Assembly (NCBI GenBank): GCA_963605425.1 | Contig: CAVCUQ010000006.1 | Coordinates: forward strand, 5,706-69,705 | Direction: 5' to 3' | Origin: JAEELC01 sp963605425 | Lineage (GTDB): Bacteria > Bacillota_I > Bacilli_A > Acholeplasmatales > Anaeroplasmataceae | DNA length: 64,000 nucleotides | Part shown: one piece after another, positions 43,666 to 52,896 of the stretch | Layout: each line of letters opens with the position of its first letter | Numbering within the stretch: the first letter of the stretch is position 1 | Notes under the pieces: model-generated | Seen by the model: the letters and a program-made list of their open reading frames with translations, nothing else | What the model was told of the DNA's origin: nothing | Database searches by the model: none | Translations under genes and position numbers: made by a program

Positions 43666-46600
43666 ATGAGTAAAGTCTATAACAAAAATAATAGAAAAAA
43701 CAATATAATTAGACCTATTTCTTTAGCAGTTACATCATTAATTGCTGTTGGAACACTAGCTTCATGTAAGGCTAATTCTAATGTTTATAGCGCTATTGAT
43801 TCTAGTAGTGTTTATTCAAAAATTGGATCTTATAGTGTAACAAACAAAGAACTTTTTGATAGTATGGTTTGGAGTGGTGCTGATACTCTAAATACATATA
43901 TTGAAAATGCTTTAGTTGAAAGCTATTATAATGATATTAAAGAAAATGTAGAAAATGGTGGAGATAAGCAAGCTTCTTATATCCAATCTCTAAGAGAATT
44001 ACTTGTTGTAGCTGCTTATAGCGCGAGTGATTATTCTGCATACTTTGATATTAATAATAAAGATGAAGTAAACTATAACCCTGATGTATACAATACTTCA
44101 ACTCAAAAGGCTATTGATAATTTATACATCCAAGGTATTAATATTTCTAAGACTGACTTTGAAAAGTTAGTAGAAGTAAAGTCATGTGAAGATGAAACTT
44201 TAGCTGATTTAAGTTATGCTAATATGTCTAGCGGACAAAAAGAAGTTCTTAAACTTTATTATTCTGAACTTGCTAAAAAACAATATGCTTATAAATGCTT
44301 AGAAGATGATATTAAGGATTATGAAGATGACAATAATGATTCGGATGTAGAATATACTGATGAAGATTATACTCATTATTATAAAGACAGTAAGATTATT
44401 TCTAAGTATACTTCTGATATTTATAAAAAGAAGACAAGCGTAAATGGTATTATTTTACGTTTTGAATCTGAAGATGAAATTAATGCTACATACAAGGCAT
44501 TTGGTGTTAAATTATATAGATCTAAATTATATTATATTCGTCAATATAACGTTACAAAGAATGGTACTAGCGGACATAACCTAACTGACGCTGAATACAA
44601 AGATTGGTATGAGAACTTTGACTTTACTGATCAAGCAAATCAAGATAACTATCAAGTTTTAAGTGATAGAGCTGTTCTTGAATTATATATTCAAATGTAT
44701 AATTACATTTATACATATAAAGATGAATTACCTTATAGAAGCTATTTAGAGACACGTGTTGCAAACTCTACATATGCAAATAGAAGAAAAGTTACTGAAG
44801 GTATTGTATCAGGTGATGATAATGATGCTAGCAAGTATGCTGATCAAATTGCAGAAGGTAAGAGCGTTGATGAATGTGTTATTGAAGATATAAAGGCTAC
44901 ACTTAAATGTGAAGACTATACTAGTACAATTAATCATAAAGCAAGTGATCTTGAAAAAATTAATTCTTCACTAACTAATTTATTATATGATACTACTAAG
45001 GATTTAAAGTATTCTACAAGTGGTACATCAATTAGTGAAAAGTATTTTATGTGCTTTAAACTTGATACTGATGAATCAGAATTAAAAGATTCAGAAAATA
45101 ACAGTTTAAAACTTTACTATAAAGCTGATGTAAATGGTGATAAAACACAAATTGATGAAAAAGGTAAAGAAGAAAAATGCGACTCTTCAGTAATCGACTG
45201 GGTACGTAGCGCTAAGGTAATTGAACAAGTCATTTCACTTTTAAAAGATGATGATATTACATCTACTTATATCAGTGAGAAGATAAATGATGCAAAGAGT
45301 GATGCAAAGATCTCTATTTATGATACTAATTTATCTATCGAATATGCTGTAAGTTATTCTGATTATTATTCTAAGACTAGCGGTAAGGCTAAGGAAGATG
45401 ACATTGTTTGTAAAGTAGAATATGATGGTAATACTACATATATTAAGACAAGTGATTTATTTAATGAACTTGAAACAAATAATGGTGTAACTGAGGCTGT
45501 TGATATCTTAACTAAGAAGATTATTAAAGATACTGAAATCTATAAGAATACTGAAAAGAATGTAGATGACTACTATTCTACATTAAATAATGTATTAACA
45601 AGCTTTGCAAATGATGGATTCTCAAGCTATGGTTATTCATCAAGCATTGGTAAGTATAACTTCATGATGGCATACTATCATAGTGCAAGTGTTGATGTTA
45701 TCATCAATGATATATACAGAGTAAACGCTGCTAGCAGCCAAATTCTAAATGATTATTCATCTGATACTGCTTTAATTGAATTATTAACTAAGTATGCAAA
45801 TCAAGCTTATAAGAATTCATTCACTATTTCAGCCACAAATTTAAAGGTTTATGTTGACTTTGATGAAGATAAGGTAGCTGACAAGATTGATTGGAATACA
45901 CTTAAATTTAAGAACACTGATGGCACTGAGCAAACTTATGCTGAACTTGCTAAAGAATTGATTAATCAATTCATTAAGTTATTACAAAATGGTTCAACTA
46001 CTTATAAAGATGCATTATCTACATTAGTAGAGGAATATACAGCATCTAGTAGATTTACAACAGGTTATGATTTAACTCCTGATAGCGAGAATAACTATTC
46101 TCCTGCTGAAAATGAAACTTACTGGGCTAAATTTAAGAGAGCTGGATTATGTGTTGAAACTAGTGACTATGATTCAGTAACAAATTCTACAAGTTTTGCA
46201 AGTGTTGAAACTACATTAAAGACTGAATTAAATGATATTTACAATCGTGATGAATTCATCATTAATTCTAAAGCTCAATCTGAATATCTTGATACTAAAC
46301 CATATGATAATGATGGTGAAGGTTTAAAGAATAATGAAGGTTATAATTTACTTGTAGTTACAAGTGCTACAGTAAATGCTTCTGCTAAGTTTGAATCAAC
46401 TGATGATGTAAATGGTGTTTATACTAATTTATATTATTACTATCATGAAAAATTATCTAAGATTGATAATTTATATAATGATAAAGATGAATTAAATGCT
46501 AATCAAGTTAAGGCTTATATCCTAGAATATGCAGATAATTCTACATCTAAGACTATTCCAAGCGATATTAGTGATGCAATTACTAGTTTCTTAAGCCCTG

Positions 46601-46902
46601 TATATACTAAATATACTGGCACTGAAACTCAAAGAGAAATCTTAATTAGTTGGTGTGAATCTCAAACAAGTTCTAGTTTTGAATTTACTAATTCATTAAA
46701 TTCTGATAAGACTAAATATTATTATAAAGATGGTACTGTAGAAGATTATTCTACTCGTCTAACCAAGATTAGACAAATCAACAAAGACCAAGCTGATTCA
46801 TATTATAGTTTAAATAATTTTGATCAAAATGGTGGTACATCATCTGTTTATGATAATTGGTGGAGCGATTTAGCTTCATATATTGAAGGAAAGAAGAAGT
46901 AG
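43666..46902 (+). CDS. Giant PrsA-like lipoprotein 1
   Basis: 1,078 residues. A long basic N-terminus and hydrophobic core end in the lipobox LASC (Cys34). The region after it (VYSKIGSYSVTNKELFDSMV, then helices) resembles the chaperone part of PrsA/SurA foldases. A degenerate parvulin-like start is seen at VNGIILRFESEDEIN, and GYNLLVVTSATVNAS near residue 890 resembles the strand that ends a parvulin domain. It is several times longer than PrsA (about 290). Very rich in Asp, Ser, Tyr and Lys. It shares layout with the next gene, 11 bases downstream. Likely an extracytoplasmic folding factor, or a surface lipoprotein derived from one. Confidence 0.75.
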   Translation: MSKVYNKNNRKNNIIRPISLAVTSLIAVGTLASCKANSNVYSAIDSSSVYSKIGSYSVTNKELFDSMVWSGADTLNTYIENALVESYYNDIKENVENGGDKQASYIQSLRELLVVAAYSASDYSAYFDINNKDEVNYNPDVYNTSTQKAIDNLYIQGINISKTDFEKLVEVKSCEDETLADLSYANMSSGQKEVLKLYYSELAKKQYAYKCLEDDIKDYEDDNNDSDVEYTDEDYTHYYKDSKIISKYTSDIYKKKTSVNGIILRFESEDEINATYKAFGVKLYRSKLYYIRQYNVTKNGTSGHNLTDAEYKDWYENFDFTDQANQDNYQVLSDRAVLELYIQMYNYIYTYKDELPYRSYLETRVANSTYANRRKVTEGIVSGDDNDASKYADQIAEGKSVDECVIEDIKATLKCEDYTSTINHKASDLEKINSSLTNLLYDTTKDLKYSTSGTSISEKYFMCFKLDTDESELKDSENNSLKLYYKADVNGDKTQIDEKGKEEKCDSSVIDWVRSAKVIEQVISLLKDDDITSTYISEKINDAKSDAKISIYDTNLSIEYAVSYSDYYSKTSGKAKEDDIVCKVEYDGNTTYIKTSDLFNELETNNGVTEAVDILTKKIIKDTEIYKNTEKNVDDYYSTLNNVLTSFANDGFSSYGYSSSIGKYNFMMAYYHSASVDVIINDIYRVNAASSQILNDYSSDTALIELLTKYANQAYKNSFTISATNLKVYVDFDEDKVADKIDWNTLKFKNTDGTEQTYAELAKELINQFIKLLQNGSTTYKDALSTLVEEYTASSRFTTGYDLTPDSENNYSPAENETYWAKFKRAGLCVETSDYDSVTNSTSFASVETTLKTELNDIYNRDEFIINSKAQSEYLDTKPYDNDGEGLKNNEGYNLLVVTSATVNASAKFESTDDVNGVYTNLYYYYHEKLSKIDNLYNDKDELNANQVKAYILEYADNSTSKTIPSDISDAITSFLSPVYTKYTGTETQREILISWCESQTSSSFEFTNSLNSDKTKYYYKDGTVEDYSTRLTKIRQINKDQADSYYSLNNFDQNGGTSSVYDNWWSDLASYIEGKKK

Positions 46903-46913
46903 GAGGTAGTCGT

Positions 46914-49900
46914 ATGAAAAATATTAAAAAAATAACATTTGCAGCACTATCTCTTGCATCTGTAGTAGCTCTTGCATCTTGTAAGAGTTCAAGAAATAGT
47001 AAAACTCCAACTGGTTCTTTAAATTTAACTAGTAATTATGCAACTATAAGTAGAAGTGATGTATCAGACATCTCTGTTACTTATAATGAAATGTATAATA
47101 AGTATCGTCAAAACGGTTATGATACAGTTTTAAAAGAATTAAAGAAGGCTGTTGTTAGAAACTATATTAGTGATGCAACTTATGCTAAAAATTATAAGTC
47201 ATATAATACTAGTTTCTTATCAGCTGTTTATGGAACAAGTTCATTAGATAGTTTTAAAGATTTACTTGATTCTGAAAAAGAAGATTTAGAAGAAAAAGTT
47301 GATTCATTTAAGACTACTGAACTTTCAACATATGGTGTAACTATCACTGATGATGAAGTTAGTGCTTTAAAGAGTTTAATCTCTACAATTGCAACTTTAG
47401 AAAAAGCTGATTTAGAAAAGGCTATTTCATTCCCTGAAACTATTATTACTAAATTGCAAGATCAATATAGTTATTCAGTAGCTTTAACTAACTACGCTAG
47501 AGACTTTGTTTTAAATAACTATGAAAAAGAAAAAATCTATTCATATGATGATGATAAGGAAATAACTAACTCTTATCAAATCGATGATGAAGATATTGAA
47601 TCATCATTCAAGTCTACTTACTATAAGTATAATCAAACTAAAGCTATCGTTGTTAGATTTAAGAGCGAAGCTGAAGCTAAGAAGTTTAAAGCTAAGACTG
47701 ATGAAAAGGTTGGTTATTCTTTAACTAGTGAAACTAGTGAAGAGAATGCTCAAAAATGGTATGCAACATTATATAATTTATACTATACAACTGAAACAAA
47801 TATCAGTGTAGAAAATCCTTTCGATAGTGAAAATGAAGAAAAGACTATATTCTATAGTGATGCAAATAACAGCCATTTATCAAGCAATTTCTCATCAGAC
47901 CTTGAAACATTCGTTTATGATGGTCTAAAAGATGGAGAATTTATTACACTTCCTCGTAATATTGATGGTCAATACTATTTAGTATATAGAAATAAAGTTA
48001 ATTATTACTATGGTGATGGATCAGGTAATGATTGGGATCAAGTTAAGAATTTAACTTTAGAGGACTTACAAAATAAACTTGGTACAGACTTTGATTACTA
48101 TAAGTTAAAAAAATATGATGGAACCGAGGCTTCAACAGTTTCTGAATACATCAAATATAAATTAATTGATGGTAAGGCTAGCGAAACATTAGGTGATACT
48201 TTAGTTACTAATATTTTAAAGCATAAGTCTGAAATTGAAATTTATGATCCAGTATATGAGAATAAATTCTACAATTCATATTCTGATTATTATTCATTAA
48301 CAAGCAATTTTGACAATGATAAGATCTTCAAAATTAAGGTTACATTAGATAATTTCACTTTAGGTGATGACTCAGATGATACTGAACTTGCTGAATATTC
48401 TTATTCTGTAAGTGATTTCTTTGAATATCAAGATTCTATTCATGGTAGTGAATATGCAACTACATTACTTGAATATAAGTATTTATTAAATTCTGACTTA
48501 ACTAAGATTTTACTTGATAGTGAAAAAGATTCTTATAATGATTCTGCTAAATCTGTAGTTAACTCATTTAAGAAGAATAATACTGCTTATGACAAGTCAA
48601 TGGGTCTTGCAAACTACATGGTATTAAGCTATGGTATAACATGTACTGATAGTGATGCTCAAAGTGTTTATGCTGAATACTTAAAGGCAAGCGATTTAGT
48701 ATCTAAGTTTAAAACTTATTATGGTTACTTTGTAACTGATACAGCTGGTGAACATGGTACTACATTTGTAGACGATAATAATTTATTTGCAAATTTAAAA
48801 AAGTTTGCAGATAGAACTAAGGATCAATATTATAAGATTTCTGCAAATCATATAATTATTCAAGTTTGTCCTGAAATTACAGGTACTACTGAAGATCCTA
48901 GAAAGTATAGAGCCGAACTTGCTAAAAAGGATTCTGCCCTAGCTACAAAGTTTGATGAGGCTGTTGAAAGATTAACTAAGCTTATTACTAATGAACTTTC
49001 CGTTATCTCTGATGAATCAGTTGACGCTATGGCTAAACTTGTTAAAACATTTAACAATGTAGGTTATACTTATAATCTTCAAACTAATGAATATAACTAT
49101 AACACATGGGAAGATTTCAAGAATGCTTATCCTGAATTCAACTTATATCTTCACTCAGAAGATTTAGGTGAAATCACTAAGTCTAGTGCTAGCAGTTATG
49201 TTGAGGAATTTAGAACTTATTTAACTGATTTAGTAGATAAGATTGAAAATGATGAAGCTCTTCAAGATAAGATTAATGATGACGATGAAGATGGTGTTTT
49301 AATTAACCCATATAGCAGTGAATTCAGCGATTTAGGTTATTGCTTAACAGAGTATGGTTACCATATTCTAAATGTATATTCATATACTGAACCTACAAGC
49401 TGTAAGTTTGAATATTCATCTGATACTTCATCAAGTTCAAGTGACTATAAGAACTGGGAACACCAAAAGGTTACTATTGACGAAAAGAAGAGCGATGATA
49501 CTAGTGATGATATGATTGCTTATGCATCTGGTTATTCATCTGATGATTATGCATCTATCGAACAATTATTCATTTACTTCTATCAATCTAATTCTAGTGT
49601 AACAGGTTTAAAGTCAAGCATTTCAACTGCAGTTAGTACTTACTTTAGTGCTGTAAAGACTAGATATACAAATGGTTCATTCCAAAATTATAGATTACTT
49701 CAACAAATCTATGGATTTGCAAACTATAAAGATGGTAATTTCACATCATTAAAGTTCTATAACCAAGATGGAAGTGTAAATACATCTAAATGGGATACTT
49801 ATTCTTATTATGTAACAAGTGTAAGAACAAGTGTTGATAGTTCTAAGGAATTAGAAGAAAGCGACCAATTCTATGGATGGTTTGACCTAGATTGGACAAG

Positions 49901-49943
49901 CGATTTATCTAAGTGCGAAAACTATTATTATGATGAAGACTAA
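46914..49943 (+). CDS. Giant PrsA-like lipoprotein 2 with two parvulin-like regions
   Basis: 1,009 residues. Lipobox LASC (Cys23). A PrsA/SurA-type helical start (SDISVTYNEMYNKYRQNGYD) is followed by a degenerate parvulin-like region (TKAIVVRFKSEAEAKKFKAK to GQYYLVYRNKV, about 240-365). A second, better one spans about 640-820 (SANHIIIQV to GYHILNVYSY), stretched by an insert of about 70 residues. His in NHIIIQV and GYHILNV matches conserved parvulin strands. Peptidyl-prolyl isomerase activity is plausible but unproven. AGGAGG precedes the ATG. Confidence 0.78.
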   Translation: MKNIKKITFAALSLASVVALASCKSSRNSKTPTGSLNLTSNYATISRSDVSDISVTYNEMYNKYRQNGYDTVLKELKKAVVRNYISDATYAKNYKSYNTSFLSAVYGTSSLDSFKDLLDSEKEDLEEKVDSFKTTELSTYGVTITDDEVSALKSLISTIATLEKADLEKAISFPETIITKLQDQYSYSVALTNYARDFVLNNYEKEKIYSYDDDKEITNSYQIDDEDIESSFKSTYYKYNQTKAIVVRFKSEAEAKKFKAKTDEKVGYSLTSETSEENAQKWYATLYNLYYTTETNISVENPFDSENEEKTIFYSDANNSHLSSNFSSDLETFVYDGLKDGEFITLPRNIDGQYYLVYRNKVNYYYGDGSGNDWDQVKNLTLEDLQNKLGTDFDYYKLKKYDGTEASTVSEYIKYKLIDGKASETLGDTLVTNILKHKSEIEIYDPVYENKFYNSYSDYYSLTSNFDNDKIFKIKVTLDNFTLGDDSDDTELAEYSYSVSDFFEYQDSIHGSEYATTLLEYKYLLNSDLTKILLDSEKDSYNDSAKSVVNSFKKNNTAYDKSMGLANYMVLSYGITCTDSDAQSVYAEYLKASDLVSKFKTYYGYFVTDTAGEHGTTFVDDNNLFANLKKFADRTKDQYYKISANHIIIQVCPEITGTTEDPRKYRAELAKKDSALATKFDEAVERLTKLITNELSVISDESVDAMAKLVKTFNNVGYTYNLQTNEYNYNTWEDFKNAYPEFNLYLHSEDLGEITKSSASSYVEEFRTYLTDLVDKIENDEALQDKINDDDEDGVLINPYSSEFSDLGYCLTEYGYHILNVYSYTEPTSCKFEYSSDTSSSSSDYKNWEHQKVTIDEKKSDDTSDDMIAYASGYSSDDYASIEQLFIYFYQSNSSVTGLKSSISTAVSTYFSAVKTRYTNGSFQNYRLLQQIYGFANYKDGNFTSLKFYNQDGSVNTSKWDTYSYYVTSVRTSVDSSKELEESDQFYGWFDLDWTSDLSKCENYYYDED

Positions 49944-49944
49944 T

Positions 49945-49970
49945 AAGGGGCCCTTAGGGGCTTCTTTTAT
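49945..49970 (+). terminator. Terminator after the giant lipoprotein pair
   Basis: Stem AAGGGGCCC/GGGCTTCTT with two G-U pairs (49945-49953 and 49958-49966), loop TTAG, then a T-rich tail. Confidence 0.65.
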
Positions 49971-49986
49971 TCTTTAAGGAGGTATT

Positions 49987-50772
49987 ATGAAGATATTATC
50001 AATTGGATCTGGTTCTAAAGGTAATTCTACTTTCCTAGAAAGTAAAAATACTCGTCTTTTAATTGATTGCGGGCTTTCTAAGATTAAGGTGTCATCACAT
50101 ATGGCTAAATATGGGCATGATTTAGAAAATTTAGATGGTATTCTTGTAACTCATGAACACTCTGACCATGTTAAAGGTATTCTTCCACTTTATAACGCAA
50201 CTATATGTCCTATTTATATAACAGAAGGAACCTTTAATGCATTAGATAAGAAAACACGTGATAAGATTGATTTAAATAGAGTTATATTTGTCAAAAGTAG
50301 GGATAGGTTTAAGATTAAAGATATCGAGATTGAAACTATTAAAGTTTCTCATGATGTAGCTGATCCGGTAGGTTTTATTTTTAATTTAGAAAACAAGAAA
50401 TTTGTCTATATTACTGATACTGGTTATGTTAATGAATCATATATACCATTAATTAAGAATGCAGATTGTTATATATTTGAATCTAATCATGATCCGCTGC
50501 TTGAAATGAATTGCTCTAAACCTTACCATAAAATTCAAAGAGTATTATCAGATTTAGGACACTTATCTAATGAAGATAGTGCTTGTATTGCAAGTGAGGT
50601 TATTGGTGAAAATTGTAAGTATTTCTTCCTTGCCCATTTATCAGAAGAATGTAATACAGAAGAACTGGCTTTATCTACTTATCAAACTGTATTTAACACT
50701 AGAGGAGTTACTTTAGGGAAGACTAAACTTATATGTTTATCACAAGAACCTAATAAGGAGTATGAAATATGA
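49987..50772 (+). CDS. walJ: WalJ/YycJ-type metallo-beta-lactamase-fold hydrolase
   Basis: 261 residues. MKILSIGSGSKGNSTFLE and the metal site VTHEHSDHVKG, with further ligands in KVSHDVADPVG, ITDTGY and ESNHD, mark the YycJ/WalJ group, linked in Firmicutes to the WalRK cell-wall regulon and possibly DNA repair. As in many Firmicutes it is next to rlmH. It stops with TGA, overlapping the rlmH ATG by 4 bases. AAGGAGG precedes the start. Confidence 0.9.
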   Translation: MKILSIGSGSKGNSTFLESKNTRLLIDCGLSKIKVSSHMAKYGHDLENLDGILVTHEHSDHVKGILPLYNATICPIYITEGTFNALDKKTRDKIDLNRVIFVKSRDRFKIKDIEIETIKVSHDVADPVGFIFNLENKKFVYITDTGYVNESYIPLIKNADCYIFESNHDPLLEMNCSKPYHKIQRVLSDLGHLSNEDSACIASEVIGENCKYFFLAHLSEECNTEELALSTYQTVFNTRGVTLGKTKLICLSQEPNKEYEI

Positions 50773-51248
50773 CAATTAGTATAATTTCAGTAGGAAAATT
50801 AAAAGAAAAATATTTACTTGATGGAATAGCTGAATATGCTAAAAGAATATCTAAGTATGCTCAAGTTAAAGAAATAGTACTGAAAGATGAACCTATTCCT
50901 GAAAAGAGTAATAATACTCTAGATGAGGCTATTAAAATTAAAGAAGGAAAGAAGATTATTGAGGCTATTCCACAAAATTCTTATAAGATTGCCTTAGATT
51001 TAAAAGGAGCAATGCTTACAAGCCCGGAACTAGCTGATAAAATAAGAGATATTCAAACTTATAATAGTTCTCATATTGTCTTTATTATTGGTGGCTCTCT
51101 TGGATTATCTAAAGAAGTAATAGATACATGTGACTATAAATTATGCTTTTCGAAGATGACTTTTCCACATCAATTAATGAAATTAATTCTTCTTGAGCAA
51201 ATCTATAGAGCATTTAAAATTAATAATAATGAAACTTATCACAAATAA
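50769..51248 (+). CDS. rlmH: 23S rRNA pseudouridine-1915 N3-methyltransferase
   Basis: 159 residues, SPOUT methyltransferase. The SAM-binding knot FIIGGSLGLS and the C-terminal FPHQLMKLILLEQIYRAFKI plus YHK are diagnostic. It is coupled to walJ by an ATGA overlap. Confidence 0.97.
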   Translation: MTISIISVGKLKEKYLLDGIAEYAKRISKYAQVKEIVLKDEPIPEKSNNTLDEAIKIKEGKKIIEAIPQNSYKIALDLKGAMLTSPELADKIRDIQTYNSSHIVFIIGGSLGLSKEVIDTCDYKLCFSKMTFPHQLMKLILLEQIYRAFKINNNETYHK

Positions 51249-51261
51249 GTTAAATTGTGTA

Positions 51262-51293
51262 AATTTTACCACTATTATTGATAATGTAAAATT
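51262..51293. promoter_or_regulatory. Inverted repeat overlapping the uxa -35 region
   Basis: AATTTTAC (51262-51269) and GTAAAATT (51286-51293) form perfect 8-base arms 16 bases apart. The second arm covers the first bases of the -35 box. There is no T-run, so a repressor site is more likely than a terminator. Confidence 0.45.
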
Positions 51294-51320
51294 GACTAAA
51301 TATTGCAATAGTGATATTAT
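51292..51320 (+). promoter_or_regulatory. Promoter of the uxaB-uxaA-uxaC operon
   Basis: -35 TTGACT (51292-51297), 17-base spacer, -10 TATTAT (51315-51320), with a leader of about 65 bases. Confidence 0.65.
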
Positions 51321-51391
51321 TTAAATAGTGCCAAAGATTAAAAATTTTTGTTTTAGTCGTTTGACTTTGATTTATATTTTTGGAGGAAAAT

Positions 51392-52879
51392 ATGGAAAAC
51401 TTAAATCAAAATTTATATGAAAAAATTTCTGGAAAGAAAAGAGTAAATCGTCCAGTAAAGGTGCTTCAATTTGGTGAAGGTAACTTCTTAAGAGCATTCT
51501 GCGATTGGATTATTAATACAATGAATAACAAGGGTGTATTCAATGGTAATGTAGCTGTTGTACAACCTATGCCTTTCGGTAGAGTTAAAGATATGAAGGA
51601 ACAAGATGGTCTTTATACTTTATACTTACAAGGTAAGCAAGATGGACAAAAGGTTAGAACTCATGAAATCATTGATTGTATTTCTGATCTAATCGATCCA
51701 TTCACTGAGTATAGCAAATATTTAGACTATGCTAAGTCAAGCGACTTACAATTCATTATTTCAAATACTACTGAAGCTGGTATCGCTTATGATGAAACTG
51801 ATACTGACTTCACAACTACTCCTAAGTCATACCCAGGTAAATTACTTGCTTTCTTAAAGGCTAGATATGATCATTTCAATGGTTCTAAGGAAGCTGGTCT
51901 TTATATTTTACCTTGCGAACTTATCGACCATAATGGTTCAACTTTAAAAGAAGTTGTTGTAAAACTAGCTCATACTTGTGGTTATGATGAAAAGTTTATT
52001 TCTTGGATTACTGAAGCTAATAAGTTCTATAACACATTAGTTGACCGTATCGTTCCAGGATACCCAAGAGACAATGCTAAGGAATGTGAAGCTGAACTTG
52101 GTTATGTTGACAACTCAATGGTTGTTGGTGAAATCTTCCACTTATGGTGCATTGATGGAGACGATATTAAGGCTCTTGAAGAAGTATTCCCAGCTCCTAA
52201 GGCAGGATTAAACGTATTATACGTTGATTCAATCGTACCTTATAAGCAAAGAAAAGTTAAGATCTTAAATGGTACTCACACAGTTATCGTTCCAGTTGCT
52301 TACTTAGCTGGTATTGATTCTGTAGCTGAAACTATGGCTGATCCTCAACTTGGTAAATATGCTAGAGACTTCATGTTCGATGAGGTTATTCCTACTATCA
52401 ATATTCCTCATGATCAAATGGTTGCATATGCAAACTCAGTTATTGAACGTTATGAAAACCCATTCGTTCACCATCTATTAATGTCAATTGCTTTAAATTC
52501 AGTAACTAAGTTTAAAACTCGTGACTTACCTACAATTTTACAATCAATCGAAGCTCATAACTTCCCTAAGCATGCTTTATTCTCACTTGCAGCTTTAATT
52601 GCCTTCTATAAGGGTGAAAGAGTTGTAAATGGTGTTAAGGAAGATATCAAATTGCAAGATGATCAATGGGCTCTAGACTTCTTCAAAGAAGAATGGGCTG
52701 GCTTCGATGGTTCTAAAGAAGCTTGTGCTAAGATTGTTCATGACTTCTTAGGTCTTGAAAAGCATTGGGAACTTGACTTAAACAAAGTTGAAGGTGTTAG
52801 CGAATATGTAACTAACGCTCTATATGAAATTGAAACAAATGGTATGCGTAAAGCAATCGAAAACGTTGTTGAAAAATAA
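51392..52879 (+). CDS. uxaB: Tagaturonate reductase (altronate oxidoreductase)
   Basis: Reduces D-tagaturonate to D-altronate with NADH. 495 residues, polyol dehydrogenase family: an N-terminal Rossmann part (FGEGNFLRAFCDWIIN) and a C-terminal helical part with the catalytic KVKILNGTHT. The ATG at 51392 follows GGAGG; an in-frame TTG upstream overlaps that site. It is the first gene of the operon. Mannonate dehydrogenase (UxuB) is the main alternative, but the uxaA neighbour favours UxaB. Confidence 0.9.
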   Translation: MENLNQNLYEKISGKKRVNRPVKVLQFGEGNFLRAFCDWIINTMNNKGVFNGNVAVVQPMPFGRVKDMKEQDGLYTLYLQGKQDGQKVRTHEIIDCISDLIDPFTEYSKYLDYAKSSDLQFIISNTTEAGIAYDETDTDFTTTPKSYPGKLLAFLKARYDHFNGSKEAGLYILPCELIDHNGSTLKEVVVKLAHTCGYDEKFISWITEANKFYNTLVDRIVPGYPRDNAKECEAELGYVDNSMVVGEIFHLWCIDGDDIKALEEVFPAPKAGLNVLYVDSIVPYKQRKVKILNGTHTVIVPVAYLAGIDSVAETMADPQLGKYARDFMFDEVIPTINIPHDQMVAYANSVIERYENPFVHHLLMSIALNSVTKFKTRDLPTILQSIEAHNFPKHALFSLAALIAFYKGERVVNGVKEDIKLQDDQWALDFFKEEWAGFDGSKEACAKIVHDFLGLEKHWELDLNKVEGVSEYVTNALYEIETNGMRKAIENVVEK

Positions 52880-52896
52880 TTAAAGGAAGTATTAAA

